Source: Candidatus Pacearchaeota archaeon RBG_13_36_9 (GTDB taxonomy: Archaea; Nanobdellota; Nanobdellia; Pacearchaeales; GW2011-AR1). From it: a stretch of 17,042 nucleotides of DNA. The DNA is taken from NCBI GenBank assembly GCA_001786395.1, contig MFWN01000044.1, positions 2,989 through 20,030 on the forward strand, written 5' to 3'. The notes beneath the pieces are model-generated. The model made no database searches and had not been told where the DNA came from. It saw only the letters and a program-made list of their open reading frames with translations. Both the position numbers and the translations under genes were made by a program. Every line of letters begins with the position of its first letter. Position 1 is the stretch's first letter. Shown in pieces: positions 1 to 6,862 of this stretch.

Positions 1-577
1 TTCCTATCTGCCCTATGATTGATGCCTGCAATTTGTCTATTGTCATCTCTATCTTTCTCAACCTTTCATCCAGGTTGTCCACTTTTCCCTGTATTTCTAT
101 CTTGAACTTAACAAGGTCTGATATTATTGTTTGAATACCTCCTGTTTTTTCTTGGACTATCTGCTCCACTAGGTCAGTTATCATTTCAGTGTCTATGTAA
201 CTTTCAGGCTGGTATTGATATTCTGGATACTCTTGCCCTCCTTGCGGGACTTCTTGTGCTTCTTGCTGTTCAGGTACTTGCAAGAATGTTTGCTCTTCGA
301 AAGGAGCCTGGTCAGTCGGCTGTTCAGATGGCTGAGGGAATTCTGGATAACTAGCTGGTTCTGAGGCAAATGCTCCTCTTTCTGTTGAAGAGTCAGCTAA
401 GGGCATAGTAGCTTCTGGGATATCTTCGTAAGTTCCCACTGCTGACTTTACCTGGCTTTGGTCAAAGGCTTCGTCTATCTGTCTTGGAGATATTCCTTCT
501 TCTCTTAGCCTTTGGGCTATCTGGTTTTCATCTAATCCCTCTCTTTTCATTTGATCTATCCTGTTAATTAGCGGCAT
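1..577 (-). CDS. Proline/glutamine-rich protein with N-terminal helical repeat and C-terminal coiled coil (3' end off window)
   Basis: The minus-strand frame from the ATG at 577 stays open for 192 codons and runs off the left edge, so the C-terminus is missing. Residues 1-45 (MPLINRIDQMKREGLDENQ and on) form two short helices with the pattern 'EGLxxxxIxxxLxxEGIxxxxIxxAF'. I know this arrangement from small helical domains in DPANN and CPR proteins. Residues about 50-130 are low complexity, rich in Pro, Gln, Glu and Ser, and probably disordered. From about 135 the sequence becomes a heptad-like helix (LVKFKIEIQGKVDNLDERLR). No membrane segment is seen. It starts 2 nt after the stop of the upstream coiled-coil gene, so the two are one operon, divergent from the secretion ATPase. 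A cytoplasmic accessory role in filament assembly is only a guess from position. Confidence 0.85.
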   Translation of the reverse strand, partial: MPLINRIDQMKREGLDENQIAQRLREEGISPRQIDEAFDQSQVKSAVGTYEDIPEATMPLADSSTERGAFASEPASYPEFPQPSEQPTDQAPFEEQTFLQVPEQQEAQEVPQGGQEYPEYQYQPESYIDTEMITDLVEQIVQEKTGGIQTIISDLVKFKIEIQGKVDNLDERLRKIEMTIDKLQASIIGQIG

Positions 578-579
578 TT

Positions 580-906
580 TTACTTTTTATCCTTTTCCAT
601 AAGCGGCTGAAACATTTTGAACTGCCTGTAGAGCATTTCCAACTCAGTTTTTCTCGCATAGTTTTTGCTTTCCTCCACCAATAAAGCTATTGTTCCCTTT
701 ATTCTTTCCAGTTCTCCCTCTATTTTTTCTGCCTTCACTTTTAACTGGGAAATCTCGCTTATTGTCTCTTCCTTTAAACTAACTAAGTTTTCACCGATTA
801 ACAGGACTCTGTCCTTAATCAGCCTTTGCCTTTCTTCTATGTCCCTGAGCTTGGTATTGAATTCAGACAGCAGCGAGGTTACTGGAGATATTTGTTGTTC
901 TGGCAT
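580..906 (-). CDS. Small coiled-coil protein of unknown function
   Basis: This 108-residue protein is almost entirely alpha-helical with heptad spacing (LREIEERQRLIKDRV-like and LKVKAEKIEGELERIKG), charged and cytoplasmic, with no signal peptide or membrane segment. It is the first gene of the leftward operon and is followed after 2 nt by the Pro/Gln-rich gene, whose C-terminal part is also coiled coil. The two products may pair. Its start is preceded by AAAAGAGAAA, the same ten bases that precede the divergent ATPase start. I do not recognise a named family. Archaellum-type operons often carry small coiled-coil accessory proteins (FlaC/D/E-like), but there is no direct similarity I can claim here. 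Confidence 0.85.
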   Translation of the reverse strand: MPEQQISPVTSLLSEFNTKLRDIEERQRLIKDRVLLIGENLVSLKEETISEISQLKVKAEKIEGELERIKGTIALLVEESKNYARKTELEMLYRQFKMFQPLMEKDKK

Positions 907-939
907 TTTCTCTTTTATTAATTTATTAGGAAAATGGGG

Positions 940-947
940 TTTAAAAT
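940..947 (-). promoter_or_regulatory. Candidate TATA box for the leftward coiled-coil operon
   Basis: ATTTTAAA on the minus strand is centred about 37 bp upstream of the ATG at 906, which would give a transcript with a leader of roughly 12 nt. The intergenic stretch is AT-rich, so other placements are possible. Confidence 0.4.
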
Positions 948-986
948 TCTTTGTGTCAATGAATAAATTTTAATACTCCTGCTTCT

Positions 987-994
987 TTTATAAA
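987..994 (+). promoter_or_regulatory. TATA box of the secretion ATPase gene (leaderless)
   Basis: TTTATAAA is centred 27.5 bp before the ATG at 1018, close to the 25.5 bp seen at four other genes in this window. Transcription would then begin at or next to the start codon. There is no Shine-Dalgarno sequence, which agrees with a leaderless mRNA. Confidence 0.65.
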
Positions 995-1017
995 GGCATT
1001 AAACACCAAAAGAGAAA

Positions 1018-3294
1018 ATGTTATTTAAGCAAGGAACCCCTTTGTATGCTTTTGAAGTTCAGAGAGAGGGGGGAGAAGATGTAATGTATATCAACTATCT
1101 TGGCTCGTCTTCTGTTCCCAATCTTTCAGATAACTCTGAGTCCATGGAGCGGGCAATTTCTCTTCTCATGGACAATCAGCAGGTCTCTAAGATAGTGTTT
1201 GTACAGCAAAGAAATTATGCCTACAGCTTTGCCCAGGTTTCTTTATTGCAGGAGATAGCCTATCTTTATACTCATCTTACGAAGCAGGAAAAGATTCTCT
1301 CTCCTGAAAAGCTTTCCATAGGAAACATTTCAGTTGGCAAAAGATACAACGATGTTAATTACCTTCTGGAGCTGTTAAAAACTGATCCGATAGCCAGCTA
1401 TTTTGAGCTAAAGAGAAAGTTGAGAGAAGAGAGAATCAATCTGGAAAAAGTGCCTATGCAATTAAAGGCAGACCAGATGGCTTACATCAGGCTTCTTGAG
1501 AAATTTTTTTCCTTGTTTGGGGAGACTAAGATTATAAAGCAGGCTCTTCCTTATTTGCAGGATTACAAGCCCGGAGACAGAGAGATTTATCTCCAATTTT
1601 TCAGGCCAGATACTATCCCTAACTTTACTTTTACTCGGCTTGTTGCGACTCTTCCAGACAGTTCAGAGATAGTAAAGCAGTATGAAATAGCTTCGGGATA
1701 TGACAAAAGCCAGGTTACTATCCTGAAAAAAGAAAATGAAGCAAAGTTTTTTTACCACATAATGCCTCCGGAGTATTCTTTAGGAGAGGATTATCATCTA
1801 TTATTAAGCCTGGCGAGAAACGTCTTGATGGAGCACCAGCCCAAGTCAGAGGAGTTTATAGACCCTGAAAGGACCAGGAGGGTATTTTTTAATGTTTCAA
1901 GGGATTTGCTGCAGGAGCTTGCCAAGAGCAACAATATCAAACTGCCTTATTCTGAGCTGAATAAATTGGCTTCGATACTTGTCAGGCACACCATCGGATT
2001 TGGGTTGATAGAAGTTTTACTGCAGGATAAAAATCTCCAGGATATTGTGCTTAATTCTCCTGTAACCTTAAGCCCAATTTTTGTCAGGCACCAGGAATTT
2101 GATGAATGCTATACAAATATTCTTCCAAGCCAGGAAGATGCAGAATCGTGGGCTGCTAAATTCAGGATGGTTTCTGGGAGACCTTTGGATGAAGCAAATC
2201 CTATTTTAGATACAGATTTAATTTTGGGGAACATAAGGGCAAGAGTTGCTGTGATACAAGAGCCGCTTTCTCCTACTGGATTGGCTTATGCTTTCAGAAG
2301 ACATAGGGAAGATCCCTGGACCCTGCCTTTATTTATCAAGCATAGGATGATTAACAGCTTTTCTGCTGGACTGCTAAGCTTTTTAATTTCCGGCAGCAGG
2401 ACTTTCTTAATAGGGGGTACAAGGTCGAGCGGAAAGTCGTCGATGCTTGGAGCTTTAATGCTGGAGATACTTCCAAAATACAGGGTCATTGTTTTGGAAG
2501 ATGTCATGGAATTGCCGGTGGATGCTTTGAGAAAATTAAATTATGATATTCTTAGGATGAAAGTAAGGTCCGCTTTGCTTAAAACAACAAGTGAAATTGG
2601 GGCAGACGAGGGAATAAGAGTAAGCTTAAGGTTGGGGGACAGCTGCTTAATATTGGGAGAGATTAGAAGCCTGGAAGCCAAGGCGCTTTTTGAGGCAATG
2701 AGGGTTGGAGCTTTAGCCAATGTAGTAGCTGGGACAGTTCATGGAGCTTCTCCATATGGTGTTTTTGACAGGATTGTAAATGACTTGGAAGTTCCTATTA
2801 CCAGCTTTAAGGCAGTCGACTGCATTTTGATTAATAATCCGGTTAAAAGCCCTGATGGTTTGCACTCGTGGAAAAGGGCTGTTCAATTATCAGAAGTCAG
2901 GAAGCAATGGACAAAAGACCCATTGGAAGAGAAAGGGTTTGTTGATTTATTAAGGTACAATGTGGATAAGGATGAGATGGAAGCTACTGATGAATTAGTA
3001 AATGGGGACTCTGAAGTTATTAAGGCAATAGCAGCAGGAGTAAAAGGATGGGCTGGCAATTGGGATGCTGTCTATGATAATATTTTATTGAGGGGGAAGA
3101 TAAAGCAGGAGATTGTTGATATGGCTGATAAATTGAAAATGCCCATGCTTCTTGAATCTAAATTCAATGTTTTATCAAACAACCAGTTCCATGAAATCTC
3201 TAATAAAATAACTGGAGAGATAGGGCTTCCTTTAAGCGAAAGAGTTTTTCCCAAATTCCAGGACTGGATGAAAAGTTATATAAAGAAGATGTAA
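1018..3294 (+). CDS. Type II/IV secretion system ATPase (FlaI/TadA/PilT-like)
   Basis: This 758-residue hexameric-type ATPase would drive assembly of a type IV filament from the cytoplasmic face, together with the TadC/FlaJ-like platform protein at 8621. The catalytic core is clear. Walker A is GTRSSGKS at 467-474 (K473). The acidic strand is VIVLEDVMEL at about 490-499 (E494, D495). Walker B is LILGEIR at 544-550 (E548). The His box is GTVHGAS at 572-578 (H575). The region from about 300 to 410 matches the N-terminal domain that precedes the core in archaeal GspE-superfamily ATPases. A roughly 290-residue N-terminal region with no recognisable motif makes the protein longer than typical FlaI (about 550 residues). 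About 110 residues follow the region of the conserved core. It is transcribed alone, divergent from the coiled-coil operon. Assignment to the superfamily is firm; whether it serves a pilus, an archaellum-like filament or a secretion pseudopilus cannot be told. Confidence 0.95.
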   Translation: MLFKQGTPLYAFEVQREGGEDVMYINYLGSSSVPNLSDNSESMERAISLLMDNQQVSKIVFVQQRNYAYSFAQVSLLQEIAYLYTHLTKQEKILSPEKLSIGNISVGKRYNDVNYLLELLKTDPIASYFELKRKLREERINLEKVPMQLKADQMAYIRLLEKFFSLFGETKIIKQALPYLQDYKPGDREIYLQFFRPDTIPNFTFTRLVATLPDSSEIVKQYEIASGYDKSQVTILKKENEAKFFYHIMPPEYSLGEDYHLLLSLARNVLMEHQPKSEEFIDPERTRRVFFNVSRDLLQELAKSNNIKLPYSELNKLASILVRHTIGFGLIEVLLQDKNLQDIVLNSPVTLSPIFVRHQEFDECYTNILPSQEDAESWAAKFRMVSGRPLDEANPILDTDLILGNIRARVAVIQEPLSPTGLAYAFRRHREDPWTLPLFIKHRMINSFSAGLLSFLISGSRTFLIGGTRSSGKSSMLGALMLEILPKYRVIVLEDVMELPVDALRKLNYDILRMKVRSALLKTTSEIGADEGIRVSLRLGDSCLILGEIRSLEAKALFEAMRVGALANVVAGTVHGASPYGVFDRIVNDLEVPITSFKAVDCILINNPVKSPDGLHSWKRAVQLSEVRKQWTKDPLEEKGFVDLLRYNVDKDEMEATDELVNGDSEVIKAIAAGVKGWAGNWDAVYDNILLRGKIKQEIVDMADKLKMPMLLESKFNVLSNNQFHEISNKITGEIGLPLSERVFPKFQDWMKSYIKKM

Positions 3295-3310
3295 AAAAAT
3301 AAATAAAAAA
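3293..3310 (-). terminator. U-tract terminator of the 3319-3726 gene
   Basis: Read on the minus strand, the bases just past the stop at 3319 are TTTTTTATTTATTTTTTT, with no hairpin. This is the usual form of an archaeal intrinsic terminator. It overlaps the stop codon of the convergent ATPase gene. Confidence 0.55.
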
Positions 3311-3318
3311 CTTTCTCT

Positions 3319-3726
3319 TCAATCAGCGCGATTATATAAAAATCCCCTTACTTCAAGAGCATTAAGAGGGTCTCCTCTGTCTAGGGCCGGATGTGGTTGC
3401 TTGTAAATTCTACAGTTTACTTTTGTTGCAACTATTTTTCCTCTGTTTGCAGCGTATTTCATATAAGTCTGCGCATGGTGCACGGCAAGTTCTTCAGTCA
3501 TAGGACCTTTTGAAAATCCTGCGTCAAAGAAATTTCTTCCCCAGCATTTTGCTACATACGCAATCCTGTCATCTCCTGTCCTGTAAGGGCATGAAAATCT
3601 AAATGCTCTTTTTACTATTCCGGGTACTGCTTTCCCGGTTTCTTTGTCTATTACTGGAGTTTCTGCTTTTATTTCTAAAATATTTTCATTTAATCTTCTT
3701 TTATTGCTTATTTTTTTCTCTTCCAT
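3319..3726 (-). CDS. Uncharacterised soluble protein, 135 aa
   Basis: I do not recognise this protein. The first 35 residues are charged and possibly flexible. The rest looks like one compact mixed alpha/beta domain with aromatic and Gly-rich turns (AKCWGRNFFDAGFSKGP), cysteines at about 50, 61 and 104, and two neighbouring histidines in VHHAQTYMKYA. No membrane segment or signal is present. The start is well supported: GGAGGT lies at 3733-3738 on the minus strand with 6 nt to the ATG, one of the strongest ribosome binding sites in the window. It is a single-gene unit, tail to tail with the ATPase gene and head to head with an Lrp/AsnC regulator, so that regulator may control it. Confidence 0.85.
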   Translation of the reverse strand: MEEKKISNKRRLNENILEIKAETPVIDKETGKAVPGIVKRAFRFSCPYRTGDDRIAYVAKCWGRNFFDAGFSKGPMTEELAVHHAQTYMKYAANRGKIVATKVNCRIYKQPHPALDRGDPLNALEVRGFLYNRAD

Positions 3727-3732
3727 TTTATT

Positions 3733-3786
3733 ACCTCCTATAATTTATTTACTTTATAGTAGTAATACTTACTGGTAGTATAAATA
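3733..3786 (-). promoter_or_regulatory. Promoter region of the 3319-3726 gene: TATA, inverted repeat, Shine-Dalgarno
   Basis: Reading leftward, TATTTATA (3779-3786) is a likely TATA box. AGTAATACTTACT (3761-3773) is a 5-bp inverted repeat with a 3-bp centre that would fall between the TATA box and the expected start of transcription near 3756. GGAGGT (3733-3738) is the ribosome binding site. A second TATA-like CTATAAAG near 3753-3760 would put the transcript start inside the Shine-Dalgarno, so I prefer the upstream one. Confidence 0.5.
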
Positions 3787-3801
3787 CTTTTTTATTAAAA
3801 A

Positions 3802-3849
3802 ACACGCATAATGCGATAAATTTAAATAATATACCTACATTATGCTTGT
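3802..3849 (+). promoter_or_regulatory. Inverted-repeat operator pair around the TATA box of the 3850 regulator
   Basis: ACACGCATAATG (3802-3813) and CATTATGCTTGT (3838-3849) are inverted copies matching at 11 of 12 positions. The left copy sits in the palindrome CGCATAATGCG. The symmetry centres of the two half-sites (3810 and 3841) are 31 bp apart, about three helical turns. The TATA-like TTTAAATA (3821-3828) lies between them, centred 25.5 bp before the ATG at 3850. Lrp/AsnC proteins commonly bind repeated palindromes near their own promoters, so autoregulation is the natural reading. Confidence 0.65.
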
Positions 3850-4380
3850 ATGATAAAGGATAGTCCAGAAATCAGCAAATATCATGTGCCGCTAGAATAC
3901 GGGCAGGTGTATAAGTTCGATAAATATGATTTGCTTATTTTAAGGGAGCTGGATATTGATGCTAGGAAGTCTCTTGTAGAACTATCCAAGAAAGTAAGAT
4001 TGTCTAGAGATGCTATTAGAAACAGGATAAAAAAATTGATTGATAATAAAATAATTCTTGCATTTACTCCGGTATACAATCCTCCTAAAATGGGTTATTC
4101 GACAATAAATTATGTTTTTATTTCTCTATATAACCCAAGTAAAGAGCAAGAAGAAAAATTTTTAGAATATTTGAAAAGCAATAAACATGTCACTTATATA
4201 GCAAGTTTGATTGGAAAATGGGATTATATTTTAGATATAATGGCTGAAAATCCTGGGCAATTTGACAGAATATTAAAAGAGATAAGGCAGAAGTTTCCTA
4301 GCTTGATAAAAGATTACGAAATTTATGGAGTTCTTCAAGAATATAAGTATGAGGAGATAGGAAGATTGGTTTATGGATGA
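3850..4380 (+). CDS. Lrp/AsnC family transcriptional regulator
   Basis: This 176-residue DNA-binding regulator has an AsnC-type winged helix-turn-helix at about 24-70 (DKYDLLILRELDIDARKSL; recognition helix SRDAIRNRIKKL). A C-terminal ligand/oligomerisation (RAM-like) domain covers about 85-165. It carries a 23-residue N-terminal extension compared with its paralogue at 8133, with which it shares ordering, the 'LxEIRQKF' helix and even an 18-base identical stretch. The gene is monocistronic and leaderless: there is no Shine-Dalgarno, and the TATA centre is 25.5 bp from the ATG. Operator-like inverted repeats flank the TATA box. The effector is unknown; amino acids are usual for the family. 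Its targets may include the divergent 3319-3726 gene. Confidence 0.92.
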   Translation: MIKDSPEISKYHVPLEYGQVYKFDKYDLLILRELDIDARKSLVELSKKVRLSRDAIRNRIKKLIDNKIILAFTPVYNPPKMGYSTINYVFISLYNPSKEQEEKFLEYLKSNKHVTYIASLIGKWDYILDIMAENPGQFDRILKEIRQKFPSLIKDYEIYGVLQEYKYEEIGRLVYG

Positions 4381-4387
4381 AAAATCA

Positions 4388-4406
4388 GATTAAAAAAATG
4401 TAAAAA
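4388..4406 (-). terminator. U-tract terminator of the nucleotidyltransferase operon
   Basis: The minus strand directly after the stop at 4407 reads TTTTTACATTTTTTTAATC. The same 19-bp segment recurs with one mismatch at 5419-5437 after another leftward operon, which supports a terminator function. Confidence 0.6.
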
Positions 4407-4592
4407 TTATTGTTTTTCAAGCAAAGCTTCTTTTTTCTCTTTGTCTTTTTTCTTTGCTTCGATTTCTTTTTGGTAGTAGCCTTCTAGTTCAATGTTTCCT
4501 TCTTCTCCTGCTTTTTTCATTTTTTCTTCATGGAGTTCTATCTGCTTTTGCAAAGACTCAATTCCTTTTTGCAGCCTTTTTTTGCGTTTCAT
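4407..4592 (-). CDS. Small coiled-coil protein coupled to the nucleotidyltransferase gene
   Basis: The product is 61 residues, Lys/Glu-rich and helical throughout (LQKQIELHEEKMKKAGEEGN), without a membrane segment. I chose the ATG at 4592 because it forms an ATGA overlap with the stop of the upstream gene (4589-4591). A start 15 nt further upstream (4607) is also in frame and would give 66 residues. The tight coupling suggests a partner or modulator of the AbrB-nucleotidyltransferase protein. No family recognised. Confidence 0.7.
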   Translation of the reverse strand: MKRKKRLQKGIESLQKQIELHEEKMKKAGEEGNIELEGYYQKEIEAKKKDKEKKEALLEKQ

Positions 4593-5368
4593 CTTGATTT
4601 TAACCAATCTTCTTGCTCTTTTATTTTTTTATTTATATACTCCATTAATTTTTCAGCTTCTTCTATTGGAAGTCCTTCTTTAGTTTTCTTATCTGCTTTG
4701 GCTCTTGAGTATCCTTCGTAGGCTTTTAGAGAGCCTGCAATTTCCTTTATCAAATTTAAAAACTCTTTTTTAGACCATAGCTTATCTTTTTTTAAACAAT
4801 TTACAATATGAACCCCCCTTAATCTTAGAATAAGAGAATATGCAGAGCTGTCTCCTTCTTTAATACCCAGTTCTTTAGCCAGGCTTATACTTTTTTCAAT
4901 GACTTTCATTGCAGATTTGGTTGTTTCTATGTGCCATTTAAGATTTTTTTTGGTTAATTTAGTTTGTTTATATTTTTCAAGCAGTGTTCCATTTATTATT
5001 GGTTTAGCTTCTTTAAGCATTGGAAGAAGCGGCATTATATTTGTTTTTAGCTGCTTTTCTACCTGCTCTTTTGTTAGAAGTATAATTTCATATCTTTCTC
5101 TTATTATCTTCTTGCTGATGCTGCTAGTTATAACCAGCACATCTATATCACTCTCAATTGTCTGCTCTTTTCTTGCATAACTTCCAACCAGGTAAATTCC
5201 TAATGTATTTTTAAGAAGATTTTCTTCAAGAAGGATTTCCAGGATATCTCTTTCTATGTTTAACGGCTGCAAGACTACCTTTACCTGGCTGTTCAGGTAC
5301 TGCTTTGGAAGCAGGACTCCTGCAGAATTTCCAACCTTTATAGCAGTCCTAATTATTTCACTTTCCAT
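4589..5368 (-). CDS. AbrB-like / nucleotidyltransferase / HEPN-like fusion protein
   Basis: This 259-residue protein appears to have three parts. Residues 1-35 resemble a SpoVT/AbrB-type DNA-binding swapped hairpin (AIKVGNSAGVLLPKQYL). Residues 50-110 are a minimal nucleotidyltransferase (MNT, Pol-beta superfamily) with the GS motif at 62-63 and the metal-binding pair SDIDV (D74, D76). Residues 140-255 are all-helical and HEPN-like, with a possible R-x4-H motif (R182, H187 in RLRGVH). MNT and HEPN are usually two proteins of a toxin-antitoxin pair; here they seem fused with a DNA-binding domain. The gene is leaderless (TATA centre 25.5 bp from the start) and two GTTATAAC palindromes lie between. 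The HEPN call is tentative; the nucleotidyltransferase call is firm. Confidence 0.85.
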   Translation of the reverse strand: MESEIIRTAIKVGNSAGVLLPKQYLNSQVKVVLQPLNIERDILEILLEENLLKNTLGIYLVGSYARKEQTIESDIDVLVITSSISKKIIRERYEIILLTKEQVEKQLKTNIMPLLPMLKEAKPIINGTLLEKYKQTKLTKKNLKWHIETTKSAMKVIEKSISLAKELGIKEGDSSAYSLILRLRGVHIVNCLKKDKLWSKKEFLNLIKEIAGSLKAYEGYSRAKADKKTKEGLPIEEAEKLMEYINKKIKEQEDWLKSR

Positions 5369-5370
5369 TA

Positions 5371-5389
5371 GGTTATAACAGGTTATAAC
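5371..5389 (-). promoter_or_regulatory. Tandem GTTATAAC palindromes, likely autoregulatory operator
   Basis: GGTTATAAC occurs twice (5371-5379 and 5381-5389), spaced by exactly 10 bp. Each contains the perfect 8-bp palindrome GTTATAAC. The pair fills the whole space between the TATA box and the start codon, so a bound protein would block transcription. The AbrB-like N-terminus of the gene product is the obvious candidate. Confidence 0.6.
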
Positions 5390-5397
5390 TTTATAAA
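5390..5397 (-). promoter_or_regulatory. TATA box of the AbrB-nucleotidyltransferase gene (leaderless)
   Basis: The symmetric TTTATAAA is centred 25.5 bp before the ATG at 5368. No Shine-Dalgarno precedes the start, so a leaderless transcript is expected. Confidence 0.65.
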
Positions 5398-5418
5398 TGT
5401 TGCGGTTGCTTCCTGAAT

Positions 5419-5437
5419 GATTAAAAATATGTAAAAA
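5419..5437 (-). terminator. U-tract terminator of the radical SAM operon
   Basis: The minus strand after the stop at 5444 reads TTTTTACATATTTTTAATC. It matches the 4388-4406 terminator at 18 of 19 positions. Confidence 0.6.
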
Positions 5438-5443
5438 ACCTGA

Positions 5444-6862
5444 TTAATTTAAATAACTACTAATTGTTTCAAAAAATTCTTCAAAACATTCTTTATATTC
5501 TGGATTAGCATCACAAAAATATCGAGTTCTAGCTCTGTAATCTTTGCTTCCATAAAATATCTTCAATATCTCTTCTCTTTTTTCTTCTAATTCTCCTGGA
5601 GCAAAATGCTTATGCCTGAAAACTAGATGCTGAGTATCATACTTATCCCAGTCTGTTTCTGTCAAACTTCCTGTTTTTTCCATTTCATCAAAACTGACCG
5701 ACCCTGGCATCGGAGTATAAATTGTAGGCCTTATCATATGCAGATTTAATGTTGGAAGAATTTGCATTGCTTTTTCTAAATCTCCTTTTGTTTCATCTGG
5801 CCAGCCAATTATATAAAATGCCTCATTCATAATTTTATTTGCAGCAGAACAATCAAGTATGTTTTTCATAACTTCAAAAGAAGGTAATTTTGAGGTCTCA
5901 TTTTGAACCCAATTTTGTTCATTTATATTTTCTACTGCCCAGCAAATGTAGTTATTTCCTGCTTTGTAAGCTTTTTCTAACAAAGGAATTGTAATCCTCT
6001 TAAATCCTGATTCAAAACCCCAACGCACATGTTTATTAATCCCCTCTTTTTCCAGTTCCTCAGCAAGTTTTTCAAGTCTCTCTGGATTTAATGTTGGGTT
6101 TAAATCTGCTAAAAATAAATCGTTTAATCCATATTGTTCATACATCTCTTTTAGCTGGCTGGCAACTCTTTCTGGGTTCTTATATACAATTTTTCTTCCT
6201 AAAAGATTTGGAGAACAACAGAATTTACAATTAAATGTACATCCTCTTGAAAATTCAATATACCCGCTAATTCTTTCTCTTCTTGCGGGAAAACCTAGAT
6301 AATTAGATTTTTGACTTAATAGCCTAGAATTAATAAATGGGGCAGGTAAATCATCTAAATTTTCTATTCTTTCTCTTTTAGGAGTAATTAATAATTCTCC
6401 ATTTTTTAAGAAAGCAATGCCTTTAATGTCTGAGAAATTCTCTTTTCCAGAAACTATTTTTTCAAGAAGTTCTTTAATGGTTCTTTCTCCTTCTCCCAGA
6501 ACTGCAAAATCAAATCCCTCTTTAACTACTTCAGGCATAGCAGAGGGGTGGTAGCCCCCAATTACAGAAATGATTTTTGGTTTTCTGGATTTTAGACTAT
6601 TATTAAATCTTCTTGCATAATCAACCTGATTGGTCATACAGGAATATAAGACTAGGTCTGGGTTGAAAGCTAAAACCTCTTCAATTTCTTTTTCATTCTT
6701 CGGCAAAAACAAATCAACTTTATGCCCTTCTTGCTGAGCAACAGCTAAAATTGACTGCAAACCGAGAGGCCAGTCTACATAGTCCGCTATCTCCGGAGTT
6801 GAACCAAATTCTGCAAAGTTTGACTTATTTCTATTTGTCCTGTAAATTCCAGCAACTTTCAT
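5444..6862 (-). CDS. B12-binding-type radical SAM protein
   Basis: This 472-residue enzyme has the architecture of cobalamin-dependent radical SAM proteins (BchE/methyltransferase class). Residues about 1-135 look like a Rossmann-type B12-binding domain (SILAVAQQEGHKVDLF, IGGYHPSAMPEVV, VLGEGERTI). The radical SAM core begins near 200 with C208-x3-C212-x2-C215 in SRGCTFNCKFCC, the ligands for the 4Fe-4S cluster. A short C-terminal domain follows. The usual DxHxxG cobalamin His-ligand motif is not evident, so cobalamin would be bound base-off or not at all. The start overlaps the methyltransferase stop (ATGA at 6859-6862), so the two are translationally coupled. Substrate unknown; modification of a lipid, a peptide or a tetrapyrrole-like molecule are all possible in this family. 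Confidence 0.92.
   Translation of the reverse strand: MKVAGIYRTNRNKSNFAEFGSTPEIADYVDWPLGLQSILAVAQQEGHKVDLFLPKNEKEIEEVLAFNPDLVLYSCMTNQVDYARRFNNSLKSRKPKIISVIGGYHPSAMPEVVKEGFDFAVLGEGERTIKELLEKIVSGKENFSDIKGIAFLKNGELLITPKRERIENLDDLPAPFINSRLLSQKSNYLGFPARRERISGYIEFSRGCTFNCKFCCSPNLLGRKIVYKNPERVASQLKEMYEQYGLNDLFLADLNPTLNPERLEKLAEELEKEGINKHVRWGFESGFKRITIPLLEKAYKAGNNYICWAVENINEQNWVQNETSKLPSFEVMKNILDCSAANKIMNEAFYIIGWPDETKGDLEKAMQILPTLNLHMIRPTIYTPMPGSVSFDEMEKTGSLTETDWDKYDTQHLVFRHKHFAPGELEEKREEILKIFYGSKDYRARTRYFCDANPEYKECFEEFFETISSYLN

Noticed and set aside
127..354. Plus-strand open frame of 75 codons with a hydrophobic translation
   Set aside because: It lies antisense to the open minus-strand gene at 1-577, which has a coherent protein composition, an operon partner 2 nt away and a sensible start.
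2286..3254. Minus-strand open frames inside the ATPase gene (2286-2507, 3072-3254)
   Set aside because: They are antisense to the conserved ATPase core and its C-terminal part, with no ribosome binding site or plausible protein content.
4492..5180. Plus-strand frames opposite the small coiled-coil and nucleotidyltransferase genes
   Set aside because: Their Phe/Ser/Leu-rich translations are the usual shadow of Lys/Glu-rich genes on the other strand.
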